A stretch of 64,000 nt of DNA from Streptomyces diastatochromogenes (GTDB taxonomy: Bacteria; Actinomycetota; Actinomycetes; Streptomycetales; Streptomycetaceae): positions 61,659-125,658 of the forward strand of contig NZ_MCGQ01000033.1 of the NCBI RefSeq assembly GCF_002242805.1. The letters run 5' to 3'. Positions 16,175-25,139 of the stretch are shown here, one piece after another. The notes under the pieces were generated by a model that was given only the letters and a program-made list of their open reading frames with translations, was not told the origin of the DNA and ran no database searches. Numbering within the stretch: the stretch's first letter is position 1; the number at the start of each line of letters is the position of its first letter. Both the position numbers and the translations under genes were made by a program.

Positions 16175-16185
16175 TGATGGTCCGC

Positions 16186-16204
16186 GAAGGTAAGGCATGC
16201 CTTC
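16186..16204. promoter_or_regulatory. Candidate iron box (DmdR1/IdeR type)
   Basis: The 19-base stretch GAAGGTAAGGCATGCCTTC contains a perfect 12-base palindrome (AAGGCATGCCTT). By hand it matches 11 of 19 positions of the actinobacterial iron-box consensus with AGG and CCT arms. It ends 23 bases before the EfeU-EfeO start. Repression by a DtxR-family regulator in iron-replete cells would suit a ferrous/ferric uptake operon. The match is partial, so this is a candidate only. Confidence 0.45.
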
Positions 16205-16227
16205 ACTAAGTGGGAGGGCCGCAGGGC

Positions 16228-18519
16228 ATGTGGGACGACGCGTTTCCGAGTTTCCTGATCGGGCTGAGGGAGGGACTCGAAGGCGGACTCATCGTCTCCA
16301 TCCTCATCGCCACCCTCGTGCGGGCCGAGGCCCGCTCGCGGCTGCCGCAGGTGTGGACGGGTGTCCTGGCCGCGATCGCCGTGGCGATGAGCTTCGGCGC
16401 GGTCCTCACCTTCACCGCCGCGTCCCTGTCGGCGACCGCCCAGGAGGCGTTCGGCGGCACCCTCAGTGTGATCGCCGTCGCGTTCGTCACCGCGATGGTG
16501 TTCTGGATGCGCCGCTCGGCCCGCAGCCTCTCCGGTGAGCTGCGGGAGAAGGTCACCGGCGCGCTCGCGATGGGCTCCGGGATGCTGGTCCTCACCTCCT
16601 TCCTCGCGGTCGGCCGCGAGGGCCTGGAGACGGCCCTGTTCCTGTGGACCACCGCCCGGGCGGCCGGCGAGTCGGCCGGCCCGCTGACCGGCGCCGCTAT
16701 CGGCCTGGTCCTCGCGGGCGGCCTGTGCTGGGGCCTGTACCGCCGGGTCCTGAAGATCAACCTGACGAGGTTCTTCACCGCCACCGGCGCGGTCCTCATC
16801 GTCATCGCGGCCGGAGTCCTCGGCTACGGCCTGCGCGACCTCCAGGAGGGCGGGGTGCTGCCGGGCGGCACCGCCTACGCGGTCGACCTGACCGGCAGCG
16901 TCGACGCCGGTTCCTGGTACAGCACGCTGGTCCAGGGCGTGTTCAACCTGACTCCGGCCATGAGCTGGCTGCAGGTCGTGGCCTACGCCGCCTACCTCGT
17001 CGTGGTGATGACCCTGTTCGTCCGCGGGGTCCGCGCCACAGCGCCCGCTGCCCCGGCGGCCAAGCCCGCCGCGACCGCTGGCGTGTCCGATGCGGAGACC
17101 GCTGAGCCGGCGGTGTCGGCCTCCGAGCCTGCAGCGATGACCGCCGAGCCGGCCGTGAGCGGGGTGGATTCCGCTGTCACGGCGGCTGAGTCGGCGACGA
17201 CCGGCGAGTCGGACACGGTCGAGCCGGTGCCCGTCAGCCCTGCCCTGGTGGCCGCGTCCGCCGCTGCCGAGGCAGGGCCGGACGCGTCCGCCGCCCCTGC
17301 CCAGCCCGTCGTCGACGTGTCGGCGGCCGGTCGGGAATCCGACGCGGCCCCGGTGGTGCGGCGTCGACCTGGCTGGGTCATTCCTGTTGCCGTCGTCGCG
17401 GTGCCCGCGGTCCTGGCGGGCCTCGTCGTCGCCCTCGCCCGCCCCAAGCCCGCCGGCGACCAGACCGTCGCCGTCTCCGAGACCGAGTGCGGCAAGGGCT
17501 TCACCGCCCCCGAGCCCGGCCGGCAGACCTTCCAGATGCACAACACCGGCGGCAAGACCTCCGAGGTGTACCTGATCGACCCGTCGACCGGCGCGGTCTA
17601 CGGCGAGATCGAAGGCCTGGCCCCCGGTACCACCCGCGACCTGGTCGCCACGGTCGCCGGCGGCACCTACGCCTGGCGCTGCGTCCCCACCGACGGCAAG
17701 GCCGTCACGTCCAAGGCGGTACGGGTCAGCGGCGGCGGAGCGGCCAAGCCGGTCGTCCCCGTCTCCGAACAGGACCTCGCCGCACCCCTGAAGGCGTACA
17801 AGACGTACGTCGAACAGGGCCTGGCCACGCTCGTCACCCAGACCCGCGCCCTCGACGACGACATCGAGGGCGGCCACCTCGACCGGGCCCGCACCGACTG
17901 GCTGACCGCCCACCGCACCTACGCCTCCCTCGGCGCCGCCTACGGCACCTTCGAGGACTTCGACCAGACGATCGACGGGCGGCCCGACGGACTGCCGAAC
18001 GGCGTCCAGGACAAGGACTTCACGGGCTTCCTGCGCCTGGAGCGCGGCCTGTGGCACGGGGAGTCGGCCAAGGACCTGCGCGCGCCCGCCGGGCAGCTCG
18101 CCGACGCGGCCGCGGGGCTGCGGAAGGCCTTCCCGGCCCAGGACTTCGACCCCGGCGACCTGCCGCTGCGCGCCCACGAGATCCTGGAGAACACCCTCCA
18201 GTTCGAGCTGACCGGCGACACGGACCAGGGCAGCGGCACGAACCTCGCCACCGCCGACGCCAACCTCGCCGGCACCCGCGAGCTGCTCACCGTCCTGCAG
18301 CCGCTGCTGACCGGCCGCGCACCCAAGCTGCTCCCGACGGTCGACGCGGACATCGCCCGGCTCCAGAAGCTCCTGGACGCGGCCCACGACGGCACCCACT
18401 GGACCCCCGTCGACCAGCTCGCCGCGACCGACCGGCAGCGCCTCAACGGGGCCACCGGCCAGCTGCTGGAAGACCTCGCCCCGGTACCGGACCTCCTCGA
18501 GATCCGGAAGTCCGCCTGA
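16228..18519 (+). CDS. Iron permease EfeU fused to EfeO (FTR1 + cupredoxin + imelysin)
   Basis: A 763-residue fusion. Residues 1-266 are an FTR1/EfeU permease with two REGLE iron-binding motifs (14-18 and 130-134) on different membrane helices. Residues 267-380 are a low-complexity Ala/Glu/Pro/Val linker. A membrane anchor at about 383-405 is followed by a cupredoxin-like domain (about 410-495, with Cys in SETECGKGF and YAWRC) and an imelysin/EfeO M75 domain (about 510-763) with the HxxE metal motif in RAHEILENT. EfeU, EfeO and EfeB normally form a three-part elemental-iron uptake system; here two parts are in one chain. ATG 16228 follows GGGAGGG. EfeB overlaps its stop. Confidence 0.9.
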   Translation: MWDDAFPSFLIGLREGLEGGLIVSILIATLVRAEARSRLPQVWTGVLAAIAVAMSFGAVLTFTAASLSATAQEAFGGTLSVIAVAFVTAMVFWMRRSARSLSGELREKVTGALAMGSGMLVLTSFLAVGREGLETALFLWTTARAAGESAGPLTGAAIGLVLAGGLCWGLYRRVLKINLTRFFTATGAVLIVIAAGVLGYGLRDLQEGGVLPGGTAYAVDLTGSVDAGSWYSTLVQGVFNLTPAMSWLQVVAYAAYLVVVMTLFVRGVRATAPAAPAAKPAATAGVSDAETAEPAVSASEPAAMTAEPAVSGVDSAVTAAESATTGESDTVEPVPVSPALVAASAAAEAGPDASAAPAQPVVDVSAAGRESDAAPVVRRRPGWVIPVAVVAVPAVLAGLVVALARPKPAGDQTVAVSETECGKGFTAPEPGRQTFQMHNTGGKTSEVYLIDPSTGAVYGEIEGLAPGTTRDLVATVAGGTYAWRCVPTDGKAVTSKAVRVSGGGAAKPVVPVSEQDLAAPLKAYKTYVEQGLATLVTQTRALDDDIEGGHLDRARTDWLTAHRTYASLGAAYGTFEDFDQTIDGRPDGLPNGVQDKDFTGFLRLERGLWHGESAKDLRAPAGQLADAAAGLRKAFPAQDFDPGDLPLRAHEILENTLQFELTGDTDQGSGTNLATADANLAGTRELLTVLQPLLTGRAPKLLPTVDADIARLQKLLDAAHDGTHWTPVDQLAATDRQRLNGATGQLLEDLAPVPDLLEIRKSA

Positions 18520-19820
18520 TGACCACCGAGCACCCGCACCCCGAAGGGAACCCCCCGATGTCCTCTGCCGACACCCCCGCCTGCCCGGCCCGCCGTTCCT
18601 TCGTGCGGACCGCGCTGGGTGCCGGAGCTGCCGGCGCGGTCCTGGCCGGCGGCGGCTTCGCGCTCGCCGAGAGCGGCGGCACGGCCCAGGCGCAGGACAC
18701 GGGCGCGGACAGCGGCGCGAAGGTCCCCTTCCACGGCGTCCACCAGGCCGGGATCCTCACCCCGGCGCCGGCCGCGGCCACCTTCGTCTCCTTCGACGTC
18801 ATCGCCGACGACCGCAAGGGTCTCGCCGACCTGCTGCGCACCCTCACCGAGCGGGCCCGTTTCCTCACCTCCGGCGGCGCCCCCGCCGACCTCGGTGTCG
18901 GCGCGCCGCCCTCCGACAACGGCATCCTCGGCCCCGAGGTCCCCTCGGACGCCCTGACCGTCACGGTCGGCGTCGGCGCCTCCCTCTTCGACGACCGCTA
19001 CGGCCTCGCCAAGGCCAGGCCCGCCCGGCTGACCCCGATGCGGACCTTCCCGAACGACAACCTGAACGCGGCCGAGTGCCACGGCGACCTCTCCCTCCAG
19101 CTGTGCGCGAACAGCCAGGACACCGTGCTGCACGCCCTGCGCGACATCGCCCGGCACACCCGCGGCGCCCTGCAGATCAAGTGGCGCATCGACGGCTTCC
19201 AGAACGCCCCGCGCCCCACCGGCGCCCAGCGCAACCTGCTCGGCTTCAAGGACGGCATCGCCAACCCGGACGTCACCTCCGCCCGCGAGACCGACCGGCT
19301 GATCTGGGTCGGCGACGGGCAGGGCGAGCCGGACTGGGCCAGGGGTGGCAGCTACCAGGTGATCCGGATCATCCGGATGCTGGTGGAGTTCTGGGACCGG
19401 GTCTCGCTGACCGAGCAGGAGAAGATGTTCGGCCGCCGCAAGGACACCGGCGCCCCGCTCGACGGCGCCAAGGAGACCGACATCCCCGACTACACCAAGG
19501 ACCCGCACGGCACCGCGATCCCCCTCGACGCCCACATCCGCCTCGCCAACCCGCGCCAGGCGCGCACCGACAGCTCCCGCATCCTGCGCCGGGGCTACAA
19601 CTACGACCGGGGCGTGGACAAGGTCGGCAACCTGGACATGGGCCTGGCCTTCTGCTGCTACCAGCAGGACGTCAAGCGCCAGTTCGAGGCCGTACAGACC
19701 CGGCTGATCGACGAGCCCCTGGTCGACTACATCTCCCCGACGGGCGGCGGCTACTTCTTCGCCCTGCCCGGCGTGCGCGACGCGCGGGACTGGCTCGGCC
19801 GGGGCCTGCTCTCCGCCTGA
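18519..19820 (+). CDS. efeB: Dye-decolorising peroxidase EfeB, Tat-exported
   Basis: A 433-residue haem peroxidase and third component of the EfeUOB iron importer, thought to oxidise ferrous iron or extract haem iron outside the membrane. A twin-arginine signal (RRSFV, Arg25-Arg26, then a hydrophobic run to about residue 50) directs export. The DyP signature GFKDG (242-246) carries the distal Asp245. The proximal haem ligand is probably His339 (DAHIRLANP), and Arg354 lies in SSRILRRGY. The ATG at 18519 overlaps the EfeUO stop (TGATG). A second ATG at 18558 with a GAAGGG site is an equally reasonable start. Confidence 0.92.
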   Translation: MTTEHPHPEGNPPMSSADTPACPARRSFVRTALGAGAAGAVLAGGGFALAESGGTAQAQDTGADSGAKVPFHGVHQAGILTPAPAAATFVSFDVIADDRKGLADLLRTLTERARFLTSGGAPADLGVGAPPSDNGILGPEVPSDALTVTVGVGASLFDDRYGLAKARPARLTPMRTFPNDNLNAAECHGDLSLQLCANSQDTVLHALRDIARHTRGALQIKWRIDGFQNAPRPTGAQRNLLGFKDGIANPDVTSARETDRLIWVGDGQGEPDWARGGSYQVIRIIRMLVEFWDRVSLTEQEKMFGRRKDTGAPLDGAKETDIPDYTKDPHGTAIPLDAHIRLANPRQARTDSSRILRRGYNYDRGVDKVGNLDMGLAFCCYQQDVKRQFEAVQTRLIDEPLVDYISPTGGGYFFALPGVRDARDWLGRGLLSA

Positions 19821-19838
19821 CCCGCACCGCCCGCTGGA

Positions 19839-19877
19839 CCGCGGCCTTTCCCTCCCCATGGGGAAGGTCTGCCGCGG
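19839..19877 (+). terminator. Hairpin after efeB
   Basis: Inverted repeat with outer arms CCGCGG (19839-19844 and 19872-19877) and inner arms CCTTTCCC and GGGGAAGG around a short loop. It lies 19 bases past the efeB stop and upstream of the next promoter region. There is no long T run, as is usual in Streptomyces, so termination is inferred from the stem alone. Confidence 0.5.
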
Positions 19878-19883
19878 CCTTTA

Positions 19884-19900
19884 CTGCACATGAGTTGCAA
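19884..19900. promoter_or_regulatory. Candidate Nur (nickel Fur-type) box
   Basis: CTGCAC-ATGAG-TTGCAA fits the streptomycete Nur operator pattern TTGCAA-N5-TTGCAA, with a perfect second half and four of six matches in the first. It lies 72 bases before the nickel/cobalt permease start. Nickel-dependent repression of a nickel importer would be logical. One imperfect half leaves this as a candidate. Confidence 0.4.
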
Positions 19901-19971
19901 GTACGGGAGGATGGCACAAGGCTGTGCAGCGCAGCCGTACTCGTGCCACCAGCAAAGGAAACACCCTCCCG

Positions 19972-21123
19972 ATGACGGCCGCCCCTGGTTCCGCTCCGTC
20001 CCTCCCCGCCCAGGGCGACGCCCCGCGTTCGGCCTGGCACCGCGTCCGCGGCTCCATGACGCGGCAGGAGTGGACCAGGGTCGGCGGGATGGCCGCCTTC
20101 GTCCTCGCGCTGCACGTGATCGGCTGGGGCACGCTGGTCGGGATCGTCGCCCCGGAGCATTACAGCGTCGGTGCCGACACTTTCGGCATCGGCATCGGCG
20201 TGACCGCCTACACGCTCGGCATGCGGCACGCTTTCGACGCCGACCACATCGCGGCGATCGACAACACCACCCGCAAGCTGATGGGGGAGGGACAGCGGCC
20301 GCTGTCGGTCGGCTTCTGGTTCTCGCTCGGCCACTCCAGCATCGTCTTCGGCCTGACCCTGCTGCTCTCCCTCGGCATGAAGGCCCTGGCCGGACCCGTC
20401 CGCGACGACAACTCCCGGCTGCACCAGGTCACCGGCCTGATCGGTACGACGGTCTCCGGCACCTTCCTCTACCTCATCGCCGGGATCAACCTCGTCATCC
20501 TGGCCGGCATCTGGAAGGTCTTCCGGCAGATGCGCTCCGGCCGCTTCGACGAGGCCGCCCTGGAAGTGCAGCTGAACAACCGCGGCTTCATGAACCGCCT
20601 CCTCGGCCGGGTCACGGGGTCGATCACCAAGCCGTGGCAGATGTACCCGCTGGGCCTGCTGTTCGGCCTCGGCTTCGACACCGCGACGGAGATCGCCCTA
20701 CTGGTCCTCGCCGGTTCGGGCGCTGCCTCCGGCCTGCCCTGGTACGCCATCCTGTGCCTGCCCGTGCTGTTCGCGGCGGGCATGTCCCTGCTGGACACCA
20801 TCGACGGCTCGTTCATGAACTTCGCCTACGGCTGGGCGTTCTCCAAGCCGGTCCGCAAGGTCTACTACAACCTCACCATCACCGGCCTGTCCGTCGCCGT
20901 CGCCCTCATCATCGGCACCGTCGAACTCCTCGGCCTGCTCGCCGACGAGCTGGACCTGCACGGCGCGTTCTGGGACTGGGTCTCCGGCCTCGACCTCAAC
21001 ACGGTCGGCTTCGTCATCGTCGGCCTGTTCTTCGCCACCTGGGCCATCGCCCTGCTGGTGTGGAAGGCGGGCCGCATCGAGGAGAAGTGGACGGCGGGCC
21101 TGGCGGAGGGGTCCGCGGACTAG
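19972..21123 (+). CDS. HoxN/NixA family nickel/cobalt permease (NiCoT)
   Basis: A 383-residue NiCoT permease importing Ni2+ and/or Co2+ with high affinity, for example for nickel superoxide dismutase, urease, hydrogenase or cobalamin. The signature RHAFDADHIAAIDN (residues 85-98) supplies the metal-binding His/Asp residues. The other family motifs are LGFDTATEI (transmembrane) and GMSLLDTIDG. About eight membrane spans are visible. ATG 19972 has an AAAGGAA site; a longer GTG frame from 19924 is not supported. A possible Nur box upstream hints at nickel control. It is not part of the efe operon, because a hairpin separates them. Confidence 0.93.
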   Translation: MTAAPGSAPSLPAQGDAPRSAWHRVRGSMTRQEWTRVGGMAAFVLALHVIGWGTLVGIVAPEHYSVGADTFGIGIGVTAYTLGMRHAFDADHIAAIDNTTRKLMGEGQRPLSVGFWFSLGHSSIVFGLTLLLSLGMKALAGPVRDDNSRLHQVTGLIGTTVSGTFLYLIAGINLVILAGIWKVFRQMRSGRFDEAALEVQLNNRGFMNRLLGRVTGSITKPWQMYPLGLLFGLGFDTATEIALLVLAGSGAASGLPWYAILCLPVLFAAGMSLLDTIDGSFMNFAYGWAFSKPVRKVYYNLTITGLSVAVALIIGTVELLGLLADELDLHGAFWDWVSGLDLNTVGFVIVGLFFATWAIALLVWKAGRIEEKWTAGLAEGSAD

Positions 21124-21237
21124 CGCCCCGTCAAGATCGCATCAAATCCCCACGTCACCTGTGGTGCACGGCCCCCGCGCGGCGGCACACTGCGCTGCCG
21201 GCGAGTTCCGTTGCCGGCGCTTCGGGAGGGACCAGGG

Positions 21238-21777
21238 ATGTACACACTCGCATCGCAGCAGATGTCGGCGCCGGACTCGGCTCTGTTCGACCTGACCTGG
21301 GGGCTGGGCGCCACGGCGATGGGCTGGGTGGCACTGATCAATCCGCGCGGCATCCTCGAGTGGATCGCGCTGCGGCGGGGCAACGGCGGGAAGGTGTGGC
21401 CAGGCCGCCTGGCCGGTGGCGTGTTCGCGGTGGTGGGCCCGGTGATGGCGATCAAGGGGATCCGCCATCTGCTGGCGTTGAAGGGGTCGGAGCGCCCCAC
21501 GGTGTTCCACCGGACACTCGGCTTCTCCCCGGTCCTCGGCGGCGTCGTGATCATGGCCGTGGTGCTCGCCGCCGTTCATGCCTGGCGCACCAACACCTTC
21601 CTCCAGGAGGCCTGGACGGCCGGCGGCCTGCCCCGCGCCTGCGCCGTCCTGGCCACCCTGGCGGCCCTGTCGTTCGTCACCTTCACCGTCTTCGGCTACA
21701 TGGCGGCAGGCATGCTCTGCTGTGCCCTGACCGGAGCGGCCGCAGCCGGACTCGTCCTGCTCCGGAACCGTGTCTAG
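21238..21777 (+). CDS. Hypothetical four-helix membrane protein
   Basis: A 179-residue protein with about four hydrophobic segments (near 20-38, 57-75, 95-115 and 135-172) and a short cytoplasmic basic stretch. No family is recognised. ATG 21238 follows GGGAGGGACCAGGG, a strong site. Its stop codon TAG (21775-21777) overlaps the stop of the convergent gene on the other strand, because the palindrome CTAG serves both. No functional clue comes from the neighbours. Confidence 0.75.
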   Translation: MYTLASQQMSAPDSALFDLTWGLGATAMGWVALINPRGILEWIALRRGNGGKVWPGRLAGGVFAVVGPVMAIKGIRHLLALKGSERPTVFHRTLGFSPVLGGVVIMAVVLAAVHAWRTNTFLQEAWTAGGLPRACAVLATLAALSFVTFTVFGYMAAGMLCCALTGAAAAGLVLLRNRV

Positions 21778-22733
21778 GCCCGCAGCCCCAACTCCTTCCG
21801 CCACTTCGTCAGTTGCTGGACCGGATCACCCGTGTACGACCACGGGGTGCGGGTGGCGCGCCGGCCGAGCAGGCGCAGCAGGGACCCGGCGACGTCCGCC
21901 GTGCCGGCCAGACAGGCCGCGTGCGCCAGGTGGTTGAGGTCCCGCAGCTCGGTCGGGGCCGGATTGCTGTCCGGACGGCCCCGCACCCAGCGCTCCCAGG
22001 TGCGCCGTACGTCGTTGACCGCACCGTCGTGGTCCCAGTGCTGGCCGAGGCTGACCGAGCCCCGCTGGCCGTGGGCTCCGTCGAGGACGTAGCGGTACTC
22101 CTCGACCCGGGCGTACTGGACCAGCACCGGCAGCGGGCAGCCCGGCGGTGCCACTCCGGCCGCGTCCCGGGCGAAGTCGTACATGAGGCCGTGCGTGCCG
22201 TGCCAGCGGGCCGAGTAGTAGTGCAGGACCTGCAGGTGGCCCTCCACGCTGTACGGGTCCCGCCGGTGCAACTCGTCCCACCAGCGGGCCAGTTCCTGCC
22301 GCCGTACCCCCGTCGGATACAGCCGTGCGACGGAGATCAGCGACACCCACGGTGTCGGGTCCTCGGGGCAGGCCTCGGCGGCGCGCAGAGAGGCCAGGAC
22401 CGCGGTGTCGATGCGGTCCCGGTCGATCGGCACACCCCGCCCGGCCGAGATGGCCAGGTGGAACGCCCGGGCCGTCTCCGTCGCCGCGCGCAGCACCTGG
22501 GCGTCCGCGTTGCCGGGCTCGGCGGCCAGCCACGACTCCACCGTCGAACTGCCCGCGCAGGCCTGCGCCAGCTGCCGTACCCGGTGGCCGCGCAGCGTCC
22601 AGTCGTCGCCGGTGACCCACAGCAGGTCCCTGAGGCCCTGCCAGCGGCCGATGACGATGTCCTGCCGGGCGGAGGTGAGCGGCGCGTCCCCGCAGTCGGG
22701 GTCGAAATCGGGCGTGAAACGGTCTCGCGCCAT
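21774..22733 (-). CDS. Conserved hypothetical protein, partner of APC permease
   Basis: A 319-residue soluble, mostly helical protein with tetratricopeptide-like spacing (AAEACPEDPTPWVSL, YSVEGHLQVLHYYS). It has no signal peptide or recognised catalytic motif. It starts 11 bases after the amino-acid permease stop on the same strand, so the two are probably co-transcribed. A role linked to the transported substrate is possible but unsupported. The ATG at 22733 is preceded, on the minus strand, by a GAGGGAGATCCCG stretch that supplies a ribosome binding site. Confidence 0.78.
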   Translation of the reverse strand: MARDRFTPDFDPDCGDAPLTSARQDIVIGRWQGLRDLLWVTGDDWTLRGHRVRQLAQACAGSSTVESWLAAEPGNADAQVLRAATETARAFHLAISAGRGVPIDRDRIDTAVLASLRAAEACPEDPTPWVSLISVARLYPTGVRRQELARWWDELHRRDPYSVEGHLQVLHYYSARWHGTHGLMYDFARDAAGVAPPGCPLPVLVQYARVEEYRYVLDGAHGQRGSVSLGQHWDHDGAVNDVRRTWERWVRGRPDSNPAPTELRDLNHLAHAACLAGTADVAGSLLRLLGRRATRTPWSYTGDPVQQLTKWRKELGLRA

Positions 22734-22744
22734 CGGGATCTCCC

Positions 22745-24214
22745 TCAGAAGTCGGTGGGGAGACCCTCGTGCAGCCGGGACGGCACACCGGCGCCGTCGG
22801 GAACGTACTCCGTCTCCACGGTGCGGGTCGCGTCCAGCTTCGCGGGCCGGTAGTAGTCGCTGCCCTGTCGCCAGTACCAGAGCATCGGGACGAGCCCGAC
22901 GGCGAGTCCGCCGATGCCGATCGCGATCGCGGCGCCGCTCAGCTCGCCCAGCGACTCGACGAAGATCCAGAACATGAACACCGCGCCGAACAGCGGCCAC
23001 AGTCCGCCGAGGAGGAAGTTGGCCGGCGACTTCAGCAGCATCTTGCGGTAGGCGACGACCACCGCGAGGCCGGCGAGGCCGTAGTAGACGGCGATCTGCA
23101 GGCCGATCGCCGAGATCGCGTCGGAGAGGATCTCGCCCACCGAGCCGAGCGCGTTGGAGGCGATGAACATCGCCAGCGCCACCCCGCCGACCACCACGAT
23201 CGCCACCCACGGCGTGTTCCAGGTGCGGTGCACCCGGCCCAGCGCGGACGGCATCGTACGGTCCCGGCCCATCGCGAACAGCGAGCGCGTGACCTGGATG
23301 AGCGTGGTCTCCAGCGTGGCGATGGTGGACAGCATCACGGACACGATGAGCAGCTTGCCGCCCCAGCCCGGCCAGATCTCCTCGCCCAGCACCGCGAGCA
23401 CGTTGGCGTCGTTCTCCTGGATCTGCTTCGAGCTCAGGATGACGTTCACCGCGATGGTGAACACCTCGAACAGCAGGAATACGATGCCGACCCCGATCAG
23501 GCCCGCGAGTCCCGTCGTACGACGGCTGTTGCGGGTCTCCTCGCTGAGGTTGCTGGTGACGTCCCAGCCCCAGTAGTAGAACGCGGCGAGCAGCGCGCCG
23601 GACGCGAACCCGCCCATGCCGTCGAAGTGGGAGAAGCCCAGCCACGACCAGTCGAAGGCACGGGCGTTGTGCGTGTGGAAGACGGCGAGCACCGCGAACA
23701 GCGCCAGAATGCCCAGCTCCACACCGGACATGACCAGCTGGGCGCGGACGGTGAGCCGGGCCCCGCCGAGCACCACGCCCAGCATGACGAGGAACCACAG
23801 CGCGCCGACCACCGTGGACAGCGCGGTGTTGTCAGCGAGCTTCTCGTCGAAGAGGGCCAGCGTCATCGAACCGGCGGGCAGTGAACCGGCCACCATGAAG
23901 ATGGTCGCCGAGATGACCAGCGCCCAGCCGCTGATGAAGCCCAGGAACGGGTGGAGCGTACGGCCCACCCAGGAGTAGCTGGCGCCCGCGTTGACGTCGA
24001 TCCGGCTGAGGTAGCTGAACGCCAGGGCGATGCCCAGCATGGGTATCGCGCAGTACAGCAGGGCGGCCGGGCTGGCCAGTCCCACCGCGCCGACGAGGAC
24101 GGCGGTGGTCGCGGCGAGCGAGTACGCCGGCGCGCTGCCGGCCACCGCCATCACCACGGTGTCGAACGTGCCGAGGACATTGGCCTGCAGCCCTCTGCCC
24201 CTGTTGTTGCTCAT
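22745..24214 (-). CDS. APC family amino acid permease
   Basis: A 489-residue amino acid-polyamine-organocation transporter with about 12-14 membrane spans. The first helix carries the unwound GSAPAYSLAATTAVL stretch where APC proteins bind the substrate carboxyl group, and YYWGWDVTSNLSEETRNSRRTTG in the middle is the conserved loop. The C-terminal tail ends soluble. Substrate specificity cannot be read from the sequence; amino acid or polyamine uptake is likely. It heads a two-gene operon with the hypothetical protein downstream. The ATG at 24214 is the start of family similarity. Confidence 0.9.
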   Translation of the reverse strand: MSNNRGRGLQANVLGTFDTVVMAVAGSAPAYSLAATTAVLVGAVGLASPAALLYCAIPMLGIALAFSYLSRIDVNAGASYSWVGRTLHPFLGFISGWALVISATIFMVAGSLPAGSMTLALFDEKLADNTALSTVVGALWFLVMLGVVLGGARLTVRAQLVMSGVELGILALFAVLAVFHTHNARAFDWSWLGFSHFDGMGGFASGALLAAFYYWGWDVTSNLSEETRNSRRTTGLAGLIGVGIVFLLFEVFTIAVNVILSSKQIQENDANVLAVLGEEIWPGWGGKLLIVSVMLSTIATLETTLIQVTRSLFAMGRDRTMPSALGRVHRTWNTPWVAIVVVGGVALAMFIASNALGSVGEILSDAISAIGLQIAVYYGLAGLAVVVAYRKMLLKSPANFLLGGLWPLFGAVFMFWIFVESLGELSGAAIAIGIGGLAVGLVPMLWYWRQGSDYYRPAKLDATRTVETEYVPDGAGVPSRLHEGLPTDF

Positions 24215-25139
24215 GGTCGTGCCGCTTTCCGGTCGTGCACGGCGCACGGGCGCCTGGCCCGACGCGTACGGGTGGGGGGTGTGGACCCGCCTCGGGACCC
24301 GAAAGGGGATGGCCTCGGGTCAGGAGCCGGTCAGGAAGAACGGGGGTGGGTGGACACACCGTGCTGCCGAGCGTCGGCGGACGGTCACCGTGTGTGGGTG
24401 CGATGATAGCGGCACTCATTGACCTTTCAAGATGACCAACCGGTAATGTGCGCTGACCTGTTCGGATACCGTTCAGTCGGACAGGTGCTCGATCTGGCGC
24501 GGCCGGTCGCCGCAGCCGCTTCGGCGCGTCCGGGGCGGCCGCCTTGTACGACTCCGCCGGCGTCGGGTAGTTGAGCTTCGGCACGCTGTGCGAGTCGCGA
24601 TGATCTGGCCCCGGGCCTGCTCCCGGTCGCGGGCGACGCCCCCCTCGAACGGCAGGCGGTCCTCGATGAGTTGGTCCTCGGTGCGGCCGACGAGGCTGAT
24701 CTCCGGGATGGTGCAGATCCTGATCGGCTGGGGGTGGCCCCGCCGCACCCCGGAGGACGACCTCCTCGGGGCATGCACCGTAAGCAGGCCGCCGGGCTCG
24801 TTCTCGACGAGGCCGGCGGCGTGGGGGACAGCCGAGAGGGTGGCGTAATCGTCCGCGAAGCTTGTCGCACGCACGCGTGGGACAGCGTCCGGCTGAGTGC
24901 GGGACGGGCGGTCGGCGCAGCAGGTCCTGTGACGGACGCACACCGCAGAGCCGTACGGCCGCGCTCCGCCGGTACGAGGACGAGCTGCGGCAGCCGGGCC
25001 GGGTCGGGGCGGCCGCAAAGCCTGGCAGCGGTGGCGTGCACGCAGCGCGATCCGGCTCACCCGGTGGCGGTCGCCTGCGAACGGGCTCCCTTCCGCAGCG
25101 GACAGCGCGCACCGAGCCCGTTCGGCCTCCTCCGCCGAC
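24215..25139. other. 925-base gene-poor stretch with decayed sequence
   Basis: No intact gene is convincing here. The first 200 bases hold the permease leader, including an A/T-richer patch near 24400-24480. Bases 24510-24745 carry remnants of a transhydrogenase gene on the minus strand. Bases 24746-25139 show open frames with no recognisable similarity and weak codon bias, which I treat as decayed or non-coding. Confidence 0.55.
24510..24745 (-). pseudogene. Remnant of soluble pyridine nucleotide transhydrogenase (SthA-like)
   Basis: On the minus strand one frame gives HPQPIRICTIPEISLVGRTE, continuing to REQARGQII (24736 down to 24599). This matches the dimerisation-domain entry of SthA-type FAD-dependent NAD(P) transhydrogenases. 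One base out of frame it continues as DSHSVPKL and then NYPTPAESYKAAAPDAPKRL, the family C-terminus. One G appears lost after GQII, and about 60-70 codons between GDSH and NYPT are missing. The N-terminal FAD/NAD Rossmann domains are absent. It is a multiply damaged gene fragment. Confidence 0.7.
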
